A stretch of 64,000 nucleotides of DNA from VAXT01 sp963698015 (GCA_963698015.1 OY969109.1:2418001-2482000), one strand, 5' to 3'. Counted from the first letter of the stretch, positions 7,944 to 16,086 are shown. Notes: generated from the sequence alone by a model not told the origin. Numbers and translations: made by a program.

Positions 7944-9169
7944 ATCACCTCGAGGCGATTCTCTTCCGCGGCGCTGCAGCCGCGGTCGTACTGCATTTCG
8001 TGGACGAGGCGCTGCTCGATCCTCCGGCCGGAACGCAAGTCGGCGATCACTGGTCGGTTCTCGCGCTCGCCACGGCCGTGGTCGGCGTCGCCGTCCTCTA
8101 CCCTCGCCTGCCGGCGGTCGTCCGCGCACTGCTCGGTTTCGTCTTCGTGCCGCTCGCAGGGACAGGCGCGGCGATGCACGTCATGGATGCGAGTTGGAAC
8201 GGAGCCCACGGATCGGATTTCACGGGCTTCCTCCTCATCCCGGCTACAGCCGCATTCGTCGTCGCCGCGGTGCTCGCAGTGCTCTCGCGGCGGAGAGCTC
8301 GGTCGTGGCCGCGGAGAATCGGCCGCTGGGCGCTCACTGCGATCGTCGCAATCCTCCTGCTCCTGTTCGTCAGTCTTCCGATCGCGGTCGGCGTCGCTCA
8401 GACTCGGAAGCCGGGCCAGGCGATTCCGGAGTCCGCTTTCTCGACGCCCCACGAGACGGTCACGCTGCACACGAATGACGGCCTCGACCTCGCGGGATGG
8501 TATGTGCCGTCGAAGAACAGAGCCGCGATCGTCGTCGTCCACGGAGGCGGCGGGGACCGCCGCGGCTCTCGAAGGCACGCCGCGATGCTCGCGCGACACG
8601 GCTACGGAGTCCTGCTCTACGACGCTCGTGGTCGCGGGGAGAGCGAGGGCAGTCCAAACGCACAGGGATGGACATGGCAGACGGACGTGAGCGCTGCGCT
8701 CGACTTCCTCTCGCATCGCAAGGACGTCGATCCCCGCCGAATCGGAGGGCTGGGTCTGTCCACAGGAGCCGATGTCCTCCTCGAGGCTTCGGCCAAGGAC
8801 CCGCGGCTGAAGGCCGTCGTTCTCGACGGCTCGACCACTCGTTCGCTCGCGGACGTTCGCCGGCTGAAGGCCTCGGACGCGATCACGGGGATCCCTTACT
8901 GGGCCGTCGCATACGGGACGATCGCGGCTCTCGATCAGAGTCTCCCCGGTGAGCCGCTCGTGGATCTCGCGCGGCAGCTCGCGCCCAAGCCGGAACTGTT
9001 CATCGCATCGAACGAGCTCGGCGAGCCGGTCGTGAATCGGAAGTACGCGGCTGCCTACGGAGACCCGCGCGCACTCTGGCGAGTGGACGCGGGCCACACG
9101 CGCGGCCTTGCGGAACACCCGCGGGAGTACGAGCGGCGAGTGATTCGTTTCTTCCACAAATCCCTCTGA
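7940..9169 (+). CDS. membrane-anchored alpha/beta hydrolase
   Basis: A 409-aa protein with about five hydrophobic segments in the first 150 residues, followed by a hydrolase domain. IVVVHGGGGDRRGS looks like the oxyanion region, GLGLSTGAD carries the nucleophile Ser in a GxSxG setting, and DAGHTRGLAEHP contains the likely catalytic His. It resembles serine esterases or dienelactone-hydrolase-type enzymes; the substrate is unknown. The GTG start overlaps the argS stop, so it is probably co-transcribed. A relic of another hydrolase follows. Confidence 0.85.
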   Translation: MNHLEAILFRGAAAAVVLHFVDEALLDPPAGTQVGDHWSVLALATAVVGVAVLYPRLPAVVRALLGFVFVPLAGTGAAMHVMDASWNGAHGSDFTGFLLIPATAAFVVAAVLAVLSRRRARSWPRRIGRWALTAIVAILLLLFVSLPIAVGVAQTRKPGQAIPESAFSTPHETVTLHTNDGLDLAGWYVPSKNRAAIVVVHGGGGDRRGSRRHAAMLARHGYGVLLYDARGRGESEGSPNAQGWTWQTDVSAALDFLSHRKDVDPRRIGGLGLSTGADVLLEASAKDPRLKAVVLDGSTTRSLADVRRLKASDAITGIPYWAVAYGTIAALDQSLPGEPLVDLARQLAPKPELFIASNELGEPVVNRKYAAAYGDPRALWRVDAGHTRGLAEHPREYERRVIRFFHKSL

Positions 9170-9175
9170 TGCGTC

Positions 9176-9490
9176 TTGCCTTCGGCGGCGCGGCCGTCCA
9201 GGCGGCTGCACCCGAGCGACCCGCGGCCGGCCGGTGTGATCAGCCTCTCGGGTGAGCCGCAGCTGCTCGGAGCGATGCAAGCCGCGCCAAAGATCGAAGC
9301 GCCGCTGCTCGACCTCATCGCCCGGAACGACGGCTATTCGTCGGTCACGGACAACCAGCGCCTCGTGCGCGCCGCCGGCTCGACGAACAAGCGCCTCGTC
9401 GTCTACCCCGAGGACTGGCACGGCTGGGACCTGCTCTACCACGCGCCGTACAAGGCCCGCGTGAACGCGCTCGTGTTCAACTTTCCTGCG
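9176..9490 (+). pseudogene. alpha/beta hydrolase C-terminal relic
   Basis: This stretch reads VISLSGEPQLL, IEAPLLDLIARNDGYSSV, RLVVYPEDWHGWDLLY and YKARVNALVFNF, the last third of a dienelactone-hydrolase-like protein, including the acid and the His of the triad. The N-terminal half with the nucleophile is absent, and the frame runs on into unrelated sequence past 9490. It is not similar to the C-terminus of the hydrolase just upstream, so it is the decayed end of a different gene. The glpX promoter sits at its end. Confidence 0.7.
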
Positions 9491-9503
9491 GGACCACTCG
9501 CAG

Positions 9504-9509
9504 TAGGAT
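9504..9509 (+). promoter_or_regulatory. -10 hexamer TAGGAT, leaderless glpX
   Basis: TAGGAT is followed by 6 nt and the glpX GTG at 9516. No Shine-Dalgarno sequence is present. Confidence 0.6.
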
Positions 9510-9515
9510 GCGACT

Positions 9516-10541
9516 GTGACCGAGGGCGTGGAAAGCCCCGTCTCGACGGTTCCCGCCAGCGCTCCAGACCGTAACCTCGCGCTGGAGCTCGTTCGCGTAA
9601 CGGAGTCGGCGGCGATGTCGGCGGGCCGCTGGATCGGGCGGGGCGACAAGATCTCGGCCGACCAGGCCGCCGTCGACGGCATGCGCCTGATGCTCGACAC
9701 GACCACGATGGCCGGCGTGGTCGTGATCGGCGAGGGCGAGAAGGACGAGGCGCCGATGCTCTTCAACGGCGAGGAGGTCGGCTCGGGCACGGGGCCCGAA
9801 GTGGACGTCGCGGTCGATCCGCTCGAGGGCACGAACCTGACCGCGAAGGGCCAGCCGAACGCGATCGCCACGATCGCCTGCGCCGAGCGAGGGACGATGT
9901 TCTTCCCGGGCGCAGCCGTCTACATGGACAAGATCGCGTGCGGGCCCGAGGCCACCGATGTGATCGACATCGAGGCGCCGCCCGAAGAGAACGTCAAGCG
10001 AGTCGCCAAGGCGAAGGGCGTAAGACCGAGTGACGTCACGGTCGTCGTCCTCGAGCGCGATCGTCACGCCGACCTGATCGCCGCACTGCGGGCGGTCGAG
10101 GTCAAACTGCTCTTGATTTCCGACGGCGACGTCGCGCCGTCGATCGCGGCGGCTCGACCCGAGAGCGGTGTCGACCTCGTGATGGGGATCGGCGGGACGC
10201 CCGAGGGCGTTCTCTCCGCGTCAGCGCTCAAATGCGTGGGCGGTGCCCTCCAGGGCAAGCTCTGGCCGCGCGACGACGAGGAGCGCCAGAAGCTGATCGA
10301 CGCGGGCTTCGACCTCGACCGCGTGCTGACGGCGGACGACCTCGTCGGCGGCGACGACGTCTTCTTCGCCGCGACGGGCGTCACCACGGGCGCGCTGCTG
10401 CGCGGTGTCCGCTACACACCGAACGGAGCGATCACCGAGTCGATCGTCATGCGGTCGAGGTCAGGGACGGTGCGGCGGGTCGAGGCGCACCACTCGTTCG
10501 GGAAGCTGGAAGCACTCTCCGGCGGCCGCTACGGGCGCTGA
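9516..10541 (+). CDS. glpX: class II fructose-1,6-bisphosphatase
   Basis: Hydrolyses fructose 1,6-bisphosphate in gluconeogenesis. The 341-aa protein shows GEGEKDEAPMLFNGE, VAVDPLEGTNLTAKG (metal-binding DPLEGT), GIGGTPEGVLSA and DVFFAATGVTTGALL, all characteristic of GlpX. Together with the class I aldolase on the opposite strand at 11.1-12.1 kb it forms a small gluconeogenic neighbourhood. Two palindromic repeats follow the stop and separate it from a convergent gene. Confidence 0.95.
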   Translation: MTEGVESPVSTVPASAPDRNLALELVRVTESAAMSAGRWIGRGDKISADQAAVDGMRLMLDTTTMAGVVVIGEGEKDEAPMLFNGEEVGSGTGPEVDVAVDPLEGTNLTAKGQPNAIATIACAERGTMFFPGAAVYMDKIACGPEATDVIDIEAPPEENVKRVAKAKGVRPSDVTVVVLERDRHADLIAALRAVEVKLLLISDGDVAPSIAAARPESGVDLVMGIGGTPEGVLSASALKCVGGALQGKLWPRDDEERQKLIDAGFDLDRVLTADDLVGGDDVFFAATGVTTGALLRGVRYTPNGAITESIVMRSRSGTVRRVEAHHSFGKLEALSGGRYGR

Positions 10542-10551
10542 CCAAAACAGC

Positions 10552-10578
10552 CATGCCCAGGGACCTGGTCCCGGGACA
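10552..10578 (+). repeat. family A palindrome, intergenic copy 1
   Basis: Contains the core GGGACCTGGTCCC flanked by CATGCCCA and GGGACA. It lies between the convergent genes glpX and the NTF2-like gene and could fold into a strong hairpin, perhaps acting as a transcription barrier. Confidence 0.8.
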
Positions 10579-10591
10579 CGGGCGAATGAGC

Positions 10592-10620
10592 CATGCCCTG
10601 GGACCAGGTCCCGGGACATG
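10592..10620 (+). repeat. family A palindrome, intergenic copy 2
   Basis: Contains GGGACCAGGTCCC with flanks CATGCCCT and GGGACATG, 13 nt after copy 1. The same core occurs in frame in carB (43027, 45043) and, in degraded form, in coaBC (49215). Confidence 0.8.
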
Positions 10621-10625
10621 TCTGA

Positions 10626-11045
10626 TTAGCTGAATGTGACGAGCAGGCGGTCGATCTCCGCCTCGCGCAGGCGCAGGATCATCGAGCCTGCGCGCGCGGC
10701 CGGGTCCGCGCGCCACGCGTAGTCCGCAACGAGGAGATCCTCGCCCGACTCACGCGTCCGCAGGATCACGATCTCGTCGTCCGGCGGCTGCTCCGCATAG
10801 GCCTTCTCGATCGCCGGCTTGCCCCGGAACGGGCCAACTGGGACGCCCTCGAACGCCAGCTCCGCGTCCTCGGTGAACTGCTCGAGCATGCGGGCGAAGT
10901 CGCCCGTGCGCACGCCTTCGTTGAAGCGCTCGACGTGGGACTCGAGGACTTCGTCGCCAAGGCGCCGACTTGGCGGCGCCGACCAGAGAGGCCCTGACGG
11001 CTTCGCCGGCAGGGCCGTCCTACGCACGTCATTGGAATCCGACAC
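10626..11045 (-). CDS. SnoaL/NTF2-like protein
   Basis: A 139-aa protein whose body (VERFNEGVRTGDFARMLEQF, LAFEGVPVGPFRGKPAIEKAY, VADYAWRADPAARAGSMILR) is a SnoaL-like nuclear-transport-factor-2 fold, often a small isomerase, hydrolase or ligand-binding protein. Residues about 10-28 (ALPAKPSGPLWSAPPSRR) do not belong to the fold and are encoded by a family D composite repeat at 10961-11016. The GTG at 11045 is therefore tentative; the ancestral start may have been closer to the LGDEVLESHV segment. Confidence 0.75.
   Translation of the reverse strand: MSDSNDVRRTALPAKPSGPLWSAPPSRRLGDEVLESHVERFNEGVRTGDFARMLEQFTEDAELAFEGVPVGPFRGKPAIEKAYAEQPPDDEIVILRTRESGEDLLVADYAWRADPAARAGSMILRLREAEIDRLLVTFS
10961..11016 (+). 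repeat. family D composite palindrome at gene start
   Basis: A GGCGCCGACT-TGGCGGCGCC palindrome is followed by GACCAG, then a second hairpin (GGCCCTG...CAGGGCC). A near-identical arrangement lies at 45656-45712 across the carB/pyrK junction. In both places the repeat encodes the N-terminus of the downstream protein. Confidence 0.75.
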
Positions 11046-11071
11046 GTTACGAGCGCTCGCAGCCCTTTGCC

Positions 11072-12109
11072 TTAAGCGACTTCGGAGGTCTCCCAGTCAG
11101 GGGCGTACGAGCCCGAGCGCGCAGCTCCGTTGAACTTCGCCCGTCGGTAGAACGCCCTTTGCGCTTCTTCCACTTTGCTCGGGTCTCCGCCCCAGGCCTT
11201 CAAAGCAGGCGCCTGGAGTGCGCGGCCGTAGGAGAACGAGAGCTCCCACGGATGCGGGCCGTGCTGGTTCATCGCGTTCAGGCGCGCGGTCGCGTCCTCG
11301 TTGGACATGCCGCCTGAAAGGAAGACCACCCCGGGGACCGAGCCCGGGCACGTGTTCTTCAAGCACCTGACCGTCATCTCGGCAACAGTGTCGATGTCCG
11401 CCTGCTCGGACGCGTCGTACCCGGAGACGACCATGTTCGTCTTCAGGAGCGACCCCTCGCGCACGACGCGCTGGTCGAAGAGCTCCGTGTACAGCGCCTG
11501 CAGCATGCGGTCGGTGACGCGGTACGACTCGTCGATCGAGTGCGTCCCGTCCATCAGCACCTCGGGCTCGACAATCGGGACGAGACCGGACTCCTGGGAC
11601 AGCGCCGCGAATCGCGCGAGCGCGTGCGCGTTCGTCCAGAGGCAGTAGTCGCTCGGGATCCGGGCGCCGATCGAGATCACCGCGCGCCACTTCGTGAAGC
11701 GCGCGCCGAGCTCGTAGTACTCCTGGAGCCGCTCGCGCAGCCCGTCAAGGCCCTCGGTGACCGTCTCGCCCTCGGCTCCGGCGAGCGCCTTCGCGCCCTT
11801 GTCGACCTTGATCCCGGGGATGATGCCGCGGCTCTCGAGAAGCTTCGGGAACGGCGTGCCGTCGGCCGACGACTGGCGGATCGTCTCGTCGAACAGGATC
11901 ACGCCGCTGATGTGCTCCTCCGCGCCTTCGGTCGTGAAGAGCAGGTCGCGGTACGCGCGCCGGTTCTCCTCGGTCGACTCGACCCCGATCGAGTCGAAGC
12001 GCTTCTTGATCGTCCCGTCGCTCTCATCCGCGGCCAGGATCCCCTTGCCCGGCGCGACGAGGGCTCGCGCGATCTCGTCCAGAGTCTGTGTCTCGGCCAT
12101 GGTCGCCAT
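11072..12109 (-). CDS. class I fructose-bisphosphate aldolase
   Basis: Cleaves or forms fructose 1,6-bisphosphate via a Schiff-base lysine. The 345-aa sequence carries LVAPGKGILAADES, SGVILFDETIRQ, PGIKVDKGAKAL, FTKWRAVISIG (KWR of the class I family), LVPIVEPEVL and LKTNMVVSG with the catalytic Lys. ATG 12109 is preceded by AAGGAGG at normal spacing, unlike the leaderless genes nearby. A decayed 114-bp copy of its central part (11577-11690) lies at 14171-14284. Confidence 0.95.
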   Translation of the reverse strand: MATMAETQTLDEIARALVAPGKGILAADESDGTIKKRFDSIGVESTEENRRAYRDLLFTTEGAEEHISGVILFDETIRQSSADGTPFPKLLESRGIIPGIKVDKGAKALAGAEGETVTEGLDGLRERLQEYYELGARFTKWRAVISIGARIPSDYCLWTNAHALARFAALSQESGLVPIVEPEVLMDGTHSIDESYRVTDRMLQALYTELFDQRVVREGSLLKTNMVVSGYDASEQADIDTVAEMTVRCLKNTCPGSVPGVVFLSGGMSNEDATARLNAMNQHGPHPWELSFSYGRALQAPALKAWGGDPSKVEEAQRAFYRRAKFNGAARSGSYAPDWETSEVA

Positions 12110-12242
12110 TCGGTCCTCCTTGGTCTCGTCGCCGAGATTATGTCCGCTCTCGGGATGTGGGAGTTCGCGCGCTCGCGAAAAGAGGAGTGTCCCGGGGCCA
12201 GGACTCTCATTGGGCGGCGATACCGCTATCGTTGAGACGAAC

Positions 12243-12315
12243 GCGGACGTAGCTCAGTTGGTAGAGCATCAGCTTCCCAAGCTGAGGGTCGCGGGTTCGA
12301 ACCCCGTCGTCCGCT
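12243..12315 (+). tRNA. tRNA-Gly (CCC)
   Basis: A 73-nt cloverleaf with acceptor GCGGACG/CGTCCGC, D-loop AGCTCAGTTGGTAGAGC, anticodon loop TTCCCAA (anticodon CCC) and T-arm GGGTTCGAACCCC. The CCA end is not encoded. A TATCGT hexamer lies 10 nt upstream. Confidence 0.97.
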
Positions 12316-12319
12316 CCTG

Positions 12320-12347
12320 AGAACCCGCTGGAAACGGCGGGTTCTTG
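12320..12347 (+). terminator. terminator of tRNA-Gly
   Basis: Perfect 8-bp stem GAACCCGC / GCGGGTTC with an 8-nt loop, followed by TTGTCC, starting 5 nt after the tRNA. Confidence 0.7.
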
Positions 12348-12678
12348 TCCTTCGGGCGATCCGTGGCGTTCCTGCGGAGCCTCGCCATTGGCAAGGAATT
12401 GGCAAGTACACGCCTGCGGCAGACGTGTCCGGTCGGGCCATCTTGCGCGACTAGACCGTGACGGCGCACCCTCGTCACCCCGCGGTGCCCGAGTCCGAGA
12501 CAGTCGCATTCGACCTGACCTTCGCCGAGTGCGGGCGCTCACCTCGAGCCGGCGAGACGTGGCGGATCGTGTTCGTCGATTCCCCCGGAGTGAGGTCGCG
12601 AGTGAGCCGGAGATCCTCAGCCGCGCCGCGGGCGACCGCGAAGTCGGCGCACTAGCGGCGAGAACCGGCCCGCGCGGC
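12348..12678. other. non-coding stretch after tRNA-Gly
   Basis: No gene can be supported here. Short frames on both strands lack motifs. The stretch includes a CCATTGGCAAGG / AATTGGCAAG near-repeat at about 12386-12406 but no att-like copy of the tRNA-Gly 3' end and no recombinase. Confidence 0.4.
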
Positions 12679-12684
12679 TAGGTT
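12679..12684 (+). promoter_or_regulatory. -10 hexamer TAGGTT, leaderless start
   Basis: TAGGTT is followed by 7 nt and the GTG of the GNAT gene at 12692, with no ribosome binding site. Confidence 0.55.
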
Positions 12685-12691
12685 CTGCCTT

Positions 12692-13447
12692 GTGCTGCGG
12701 GAAGTCGCCGAGTACCCGAACTCCTTCGGCCCACTTGCGCCGGGAGACGAGCGGATCGACACCGGGCGCTACACCCTCTGCATGGGCCCGGTCTCGACCT
12801 GGAACACCGTCCAGCGCCAGCGGTTCGAGCTCGAAGAGCTCGACGACGTGCTCGCCGAGATCCGGGCGGCATTGCGGGAGCGCGGACGCCCACAGACGCA
12901 GTGGGAGGTCGGCAGCTCGGCGCCTAGCGGGCTCGTCGACGCGCTCCTCGAGCGAGGGCTAATGCCAGACAAGGACCCGTACGCGGTGGCCCTGGTGCTG
13001 ACACACGAGCCGCCGCCCGCCGCCGTAGGGCTCGCTGCCCGCCGGATCGAGACCCTCGAGGAGTTCGAGGCGGCGAACGAGGTGCAGTGGGAGGCGTTCG
13101 GCTCCACGGACGCCGAGATCGCCGAGGCCCGCGCGCTACTGCCCCAGCGCTTCCGCGAAGGAGTGAACCTCAGGCACGCGGTCTGGCTCGACGGTGAGCT
13201 CGTGTGCACCGGGACCTCGGCCCCGACCGAGCACGGCCTGCTGCTCTACGGCGGCGCCACGCACCCTCGCGCGCGCGGGCGGGGCGCGTACCGCGCGCTC
13301 CTGTGTGCGCGGTGGGACGACGCGGTCGCGCTCGGGACTCCCGCGCTGATCACGCAGGGCGGGTCGATGTCACGACCGATCCTCAAGCGCCTCGGCTTCG
13401 AGCGGGTCGGCGAGGTGCATCTCCTGCTCGACAAGCTCGCCGACTGA
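12692..13447 (+). CDS. GNAT-family N-acetyltransferase
   Basis: A 251-aa protein with a GNAT domain in its C-terminal half: AVWLDGELVCTGTSAPTEHG is the central strand pair, GGATHPRARGRGAYRAL is the acetyl-CoA pyrophosphate-binding loop (RxxGxG/A type), and ILKRLGFERVGEVHLL is the usual end. The N-terminal 130 residues may be a degenerate second GNAT fold. The acceptor substrate is unknown. It is a single-gene unit with a leaderless promoter. Confidence 0.85.
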   Translation: MLREVAEYPNSFGPLAPGDERIDTGRYTLCMGPVSTWNTVQRQRFELEELDDVLAEIRAALRERGRPQTQWEVGSSAPSGLVDALLERGLMPDKDPYAVALVLTHEPPPAAVGLAARRIETLEEFEAANEVQWEAFGSTDAEIAEARALLPQRFREGVNLRHAVWLDGELVCTGTSAPTEHGLLLYGGATHPRARGRGAYRALLCARWDDAVALGTPALITQGGSMSRPILKRLGFERVGEVHLLLDKLAD

Positions 13448-13565
13448 TCTCAGAACGGAAGGCTCCTGCGGTGTCATCCTCGCCATCATCGTGCTCGTCG
13501 CTGTCGTCGCGCAGCTGCTCGGCCACTGATAAGCGGGTCGCGATTTCGCCAGGGTGAGGCTCGCT

Positions 13566-13811
13566 CTAGGGCGAGAAGCGGATCGTCCACTGTCCATCGG
13601 CCTGGACAGAGAGCAGGTATGACCCCGCTGGCATATCCGAGACCAGGATCTCTCCGACGTAGTTGCCGATCTCGTTGAACAAGATCTTCCCCGGTCGTGT
13701 CTCCGTAACCACGATGAAGTTCGCTTCGCCCCGGTGTCGCGCTCTGACGATCGGCTGAAGGTCGTCGTGGGCTCTGATCTTGAGCACTCTCGATCCTTGC
13801 CCCGACATCAC
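13566..13811 (-). CDS. small hypothetical protein, possibly a truncated C-terminus
   Basis: An 81-aa protein, not recognised by name. The end (ILFNEIGNYVGEILV, AGSYLLSVQADGQWTIRF) looks like the beta-rich C-terminal part of secreted actinobacterial proteins, in which a larger N-terminal region normally precedes it. No signal peptide is present, so it may be a remnant. AGGGG precedes the ATG. No partner gene is evident. Confidence 0.45.
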   Translation of the reverse strand: MMSGQGSRVLKIRAHDDLQPIVRARHRGEANFIVVTETRPGKILFNEIGNYVGEILVSDMPAGSYLLSVQADGQWTIRFSP

Positions 13812-13894
13812 CCCTGGCTCGCGACCCAGAACGCCGTCTACCGCATCGGCAAGTAGCCCGGCCGCGGTAACCGCCGCCTCGATCGGAGGTTCGC

Positions 13895-13900
13895 TAGAGT
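13895..13900 (+). promoter_or_regulatory. -10 hexamer TAGAGT, leaderless start
   Basis: TAGAGT, 6 nt, then ATG at 13907. Confidence 0.55.
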
Positions 13901-13906
13901 TTCGGC

Positions 13907-14107
13907 ATGAGCTTCGTTAGCAAGGTTCGCGCGTGGTGGACCAAGGATCGCCTCGAGCTCACTGATGAGGAGACTCACATGACCGAGGGCGAGCGCGATG
14001 TAGCCGACGAGGACTACGAGGCGCGCAAGGACGACGTCGCCGTGCGCAGCGGTCGTTTCATGGGCGGGGTTGCCGACTACGAGCGTGACTCCGAGCCACC
14101 GCGGTAG
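13907..14107 (+). CDS. small acidic hypothetical protein
   Basis: A 66-aa soluble protein beginning MSFVSKVRAWWTKDRLEL and rich in Asp and Glu (EGERDVADEDYEARKDD). The family is not recognised. The leaderless -10 with exact 6-nt spacing and the absence of a competing frame support it as a real gene. The amphipathic tryptophan-containing start suggests a membrane-surface or protein contact, which is inference only. Confidence 0.6.
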   Translation: MSFVSKVRAWWTKDRLELTDEETHMTEGERDVADEDYEARKDDVAVRSGRFMGGVADYERDSEPPR

Positions 14108-14170
14108 TAGCCCTCGCGACGCCGTTAGCCCCCGTCACGAAGACTCCGGTTCGCCCTGATCGTCCGCGAC

Positions 14171-14284
14171 GGGGACGAGCCCGGACTCCTGCGACAGTGC
14201 GGCGAACCGGACCAGCGCGTGAGCGTTCGTCCACAGGCAGTAGTCGCTCGGAATGCCGTCGCCGATCGAGATCACGGCGCGCCA
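14171..14284 (-). pseudogene. relic copy of the class I aldolase gene
   Basis: The 114 bp align without gaps to 11577-11690 inside the aldolase gene; shared stretches include GTCCA.AGGCAGTAGTCGCT and GCCGATCGAGATCAC. It would encode WRAVISIGDGIPSDYCLWTN and on to LSQESGLVP. Nothing of the rest of the enzyme is present on either side, so this is a short decayed duplicate 2.5 kb from its parent. The remaining sequence from 14285 to 14530 shows no gene. Confidence 0.8.
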
Positions 14285-14530
14285 TGATCGGGAGGTGAGT
14301 TCGGGGAGACGCAGCCGTGTCCTGAACGGACCACTAGCGAGCCGGTCGAGCCGTTCTACCTACGCTAAACCCCTGGCCGGCAGGAGGCGGGGAAGCGCTC
14401 GAGACGTCTCGCTCCAAACCGAAGCTCGCCGGCCCACGAGACGTAGACTGTCGAGCGTCGCCCTTCGTTGCGCGCTTCTCATGAAGCCCGTTCCTTCGCA
14501 GCGGGGCATTCGCTCCTGAAGGGAGCCCCT

Positions 14531-14833
14531 ATGACCAGCACCATTGCTGTGATCCGCCACCGCGTTGCCGATTTCGACACCTGGAAGACGGCCTACGACG
14601 GCTTTGCGCCGGTCCAGACCGAGCACGGTGTGCGCGCCCACCAGGTGCTGCGCTCGACCGAGAATCCCAACGACGTCATCGTCACCCACACATTCGACTC
14701 ACCCGAGGCTGCGCGCGAGTTCTTCACAACGCCCGAGCTGAAGGAAGCGATGGGCGAGGCGGGCGTCGATGCCGGATCGCTCGAGATCTCGTACTTCGAC
14801 GAGGTCGAGAGCGGCGCACTCGTAGGCGTCTAG
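14531..14833 (+). CDS. dimeric alpha-beta barrel (ABM-like) protein
   Basis: A 100-aa protein of the ferredoxin-like dimeric barrel type: STIAVIRHRVADFDTWKTAY, GVRAHQVLRSTENPNDVIV and FDSPEAAREFFTTPELKEAM. Such proteins include quinol monooxygenases, cyclases and stress-response antioxidants; activity here is unknown. GAAGGGAG precedes the ATG at a workable distance. A possible -10 (TAGACT, about 14445) would leave an 80-nt leader. Confidence 0.75.
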   Translation: MTSTIAVIRHRVADFDTWKTAYDGFAPVQTEHGVRAHQVLRSTENPNDVIVTHTFDSPEAAREFFTTPELKEAMGEAGVDAGSLEISYFDEVESGALVGV

Positions 14834-14933
14834 TCGGATCGACAGCCCGGTGGCGTTTGCTTCGCGGACGCGAATGCGCGCGCCATCCGGTTCTACGGCT
14901 CGGCGCCGGGCCCCGGTCCGGCGCTCCCGGTCT

Positions 14934-15416
14934 CTACGCCGGCCAGGCCTCGGCGAGCCTGCGCCGCGTCTCGGCCAGGTGCTCCGGCAGCACCTTTACG
15001 TCCGCGAGCACCGGCATGAAGTTCGTGTCGCCGGCCCAGCGTGGGACGAGATGGAGGTGGACGTGATCGGTGACGCCCGCGCCGGCGATCCGGCCGAGGT
15101 TCCAGCCCAGGTTGTAGCCCTGCGGCTCGTAGACCTGCGCGAGCGCGCCCATTCCCTGCGAGGCGAGCCGGTGGATCTCGAGCGCCTCGTCGGCGTCGAG
15201 CTCGCCGAACTCGCCCGTGTGCCGGACGGGCGCGACCATCAGGTGACCGGACGCGTAGGGGAACTTGTTCAGGAGGACGAACGCGTGCTCCGCGCGGCGG
15301 ACTACGAGACCGTCCTCGTCCGAGCCCTCGAGCGCACGGCAGAAGATGCAGCCGTCCTGCTCGTCGGCGCTACCGACGTACTCGAGTCGCCAGGGAGCCC
15401 AGAGCGGTCGCGTCAT
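14934..15416 (-). CDS. HIT-family hydrolase
   Basis: A 160-aa histidine-triad nucleotide-binding protein. CIFCRALEG is the zinc-associated start, FVLLNKFPYASGHLMVAPV is typical of bacterial HIT proteins with Ap4A phosphorylase or hydrolase similarity, and HVHLHLVPRW is the catalytic triad motif. It probably hydrolyses dinucleoside polyphosphates or nucleotide phosphoramidates. A decayed duplicate of 15219-15286 is found at 16087-16154. Confidence 0.92.
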   Translation of the reverse strand: MTRPLWAPWRLEYVGSADEQDGCIFCRALEGSDEDGLVVRRAEHAFVLLNKFPYASGHLMVAPVRHTGEFGELDADEALEIHRLASQGMGALAQVYEPQGYNLGWNLGRIAGAGVTDHVHLHLVPRWAGDTNFMPVLADVKVLPEHLAETRRRLAEAWPA

Positions 15417-15428
15417 GCGAGGGTCAAC

Positions 15429-15656
15429 CTAACGACCGACGGTCCGATGCACTCTCGCGTCGCTCCGACGCAGAGTTCCGGCCGGCGGAATCTGGCGAAG
15501 CACGTGGCCCCCCCGCCGGTGCGCTGACTTCACGCGACTCACCTTCCCGAGCCGACAGTTCGCCGCCGCGATCCGCTTCCACGCCTTCACGAGCGTGCGC
15601 CCGAGCACTCTCGGCACGAGACACTGCTGAGGCGCCAGCGGCGGCCCTCCGCCCAC
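15429..15656 (-). pseudogene. PASTA-domain fragment
   Basis: The frame reads CLVPRVLGRTLVKAWKRI, ANCRLGKVSRVKS and VLRQIPPAGTLRRSDARV, a recognisable PASTA domain (beta-strand, helix, C.LGKV, then S/Q.P.PG). Secreted Thermoleophilia proteins often end this way, but here there is no signal peptide or companion domain, so it is most likely the leftover end of a larger gene. It lies directly upstream of the HIT gene on the same strand. Confidence 0.5.
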
Positions 15657-15678
15657 GCGGCCCCACCAGGTGCAGAGC

Positions 15679-15990
15679 CTAGACGCGTGCTCCTTCGAAC
15701 TCGACGACGGTCGCCTCGTAGAGGTCAGCCGACTCGATCGTCAGGCCGACTCCGCCCGCGATCCCCTGACGACGCTCGGCAAGCGTCTCCTCTGCTGTCG
15801 TGGCAGCGTCCTCGTTCTCCCAGAGGATGATCGCCCTCGCACGCTCGTTCGCCGCGTCCTGCAGCGCGATGTAGCCGGCGAAACCGTCGTACTGTCGGAG
15901 CATCGGAAGCACCGTCTCCTGGACGGTCTGGATCATCGTCTCCCGCTTGTCGGCGCCCGCGCCTGAAAATGCAATGAGCCTCGCGTACAT
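15679..15990 (-). CDS. hypothetical dimeric alpha-beta barrel protein
   Basis: A 103-aa protein with YARLIAFSGAGADKRETMI, LPMLRQYDGFAGYIALQD and ARAIILWENEDAATTAEETL, the layout of antibiotic-biosynthesis-monooxygenase-like folds. No catalytic residues can be assigned. AGGAGG lies 5 nt before the ATG. It is the second such fold within 1.2 kb (see 14531-14833), but the two share little sequence. Confidence 0.7.
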   Translation of the reverse strand: MYARLIAFSGAGADKRETMIQTVQETVLPMLRQYDGFAGYIALQDAANERARAIILWENEDAATTAEETLAERRQGIAGGVGLTIESADLYEATVVEFEGARV

Positions 15991-16086
15991 GTGTCCTCCT
16001 CGATCGGGGTCGAGACGATCCTATGCCGTGTTGCTCGATCTCGGGCTAGACGTCGACTCCGAGCGGTCGCCGCTCGCCTCGCCGGC

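Noticed and set aside
12186..12210. GAGTGTCC-...-GGACTCTC hairpin before tRNA-Gly as another family A element
   Set aside because: It lacks the GGGACC-GGTCCC core and matches only a few bases of the arms; it may be a simple hairpin.
12207..12542. Minus-strand frame of 111 codons across tRNA-Gly
   Set aside because: It is the antisense of the tRNA and its terminator; such frames are a well-known false prediction and have no protein motif outside the tRNA complement.
12458..12655. 65-codon frame beginning VTAHPRHPAVPESETVAF
   Set aside because: No recognised family, no well-spaced -10 or ribosome site, and an abnormal Arg/Ser-rich end.
13461..13529. Hydrophobic frame GVILAIIVLVAVVAQLLGH after the GNAT gene
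   Set aside because: It looks like a membrane helix but no start codon exists in frame before it, so it cannot be supported as a gene.
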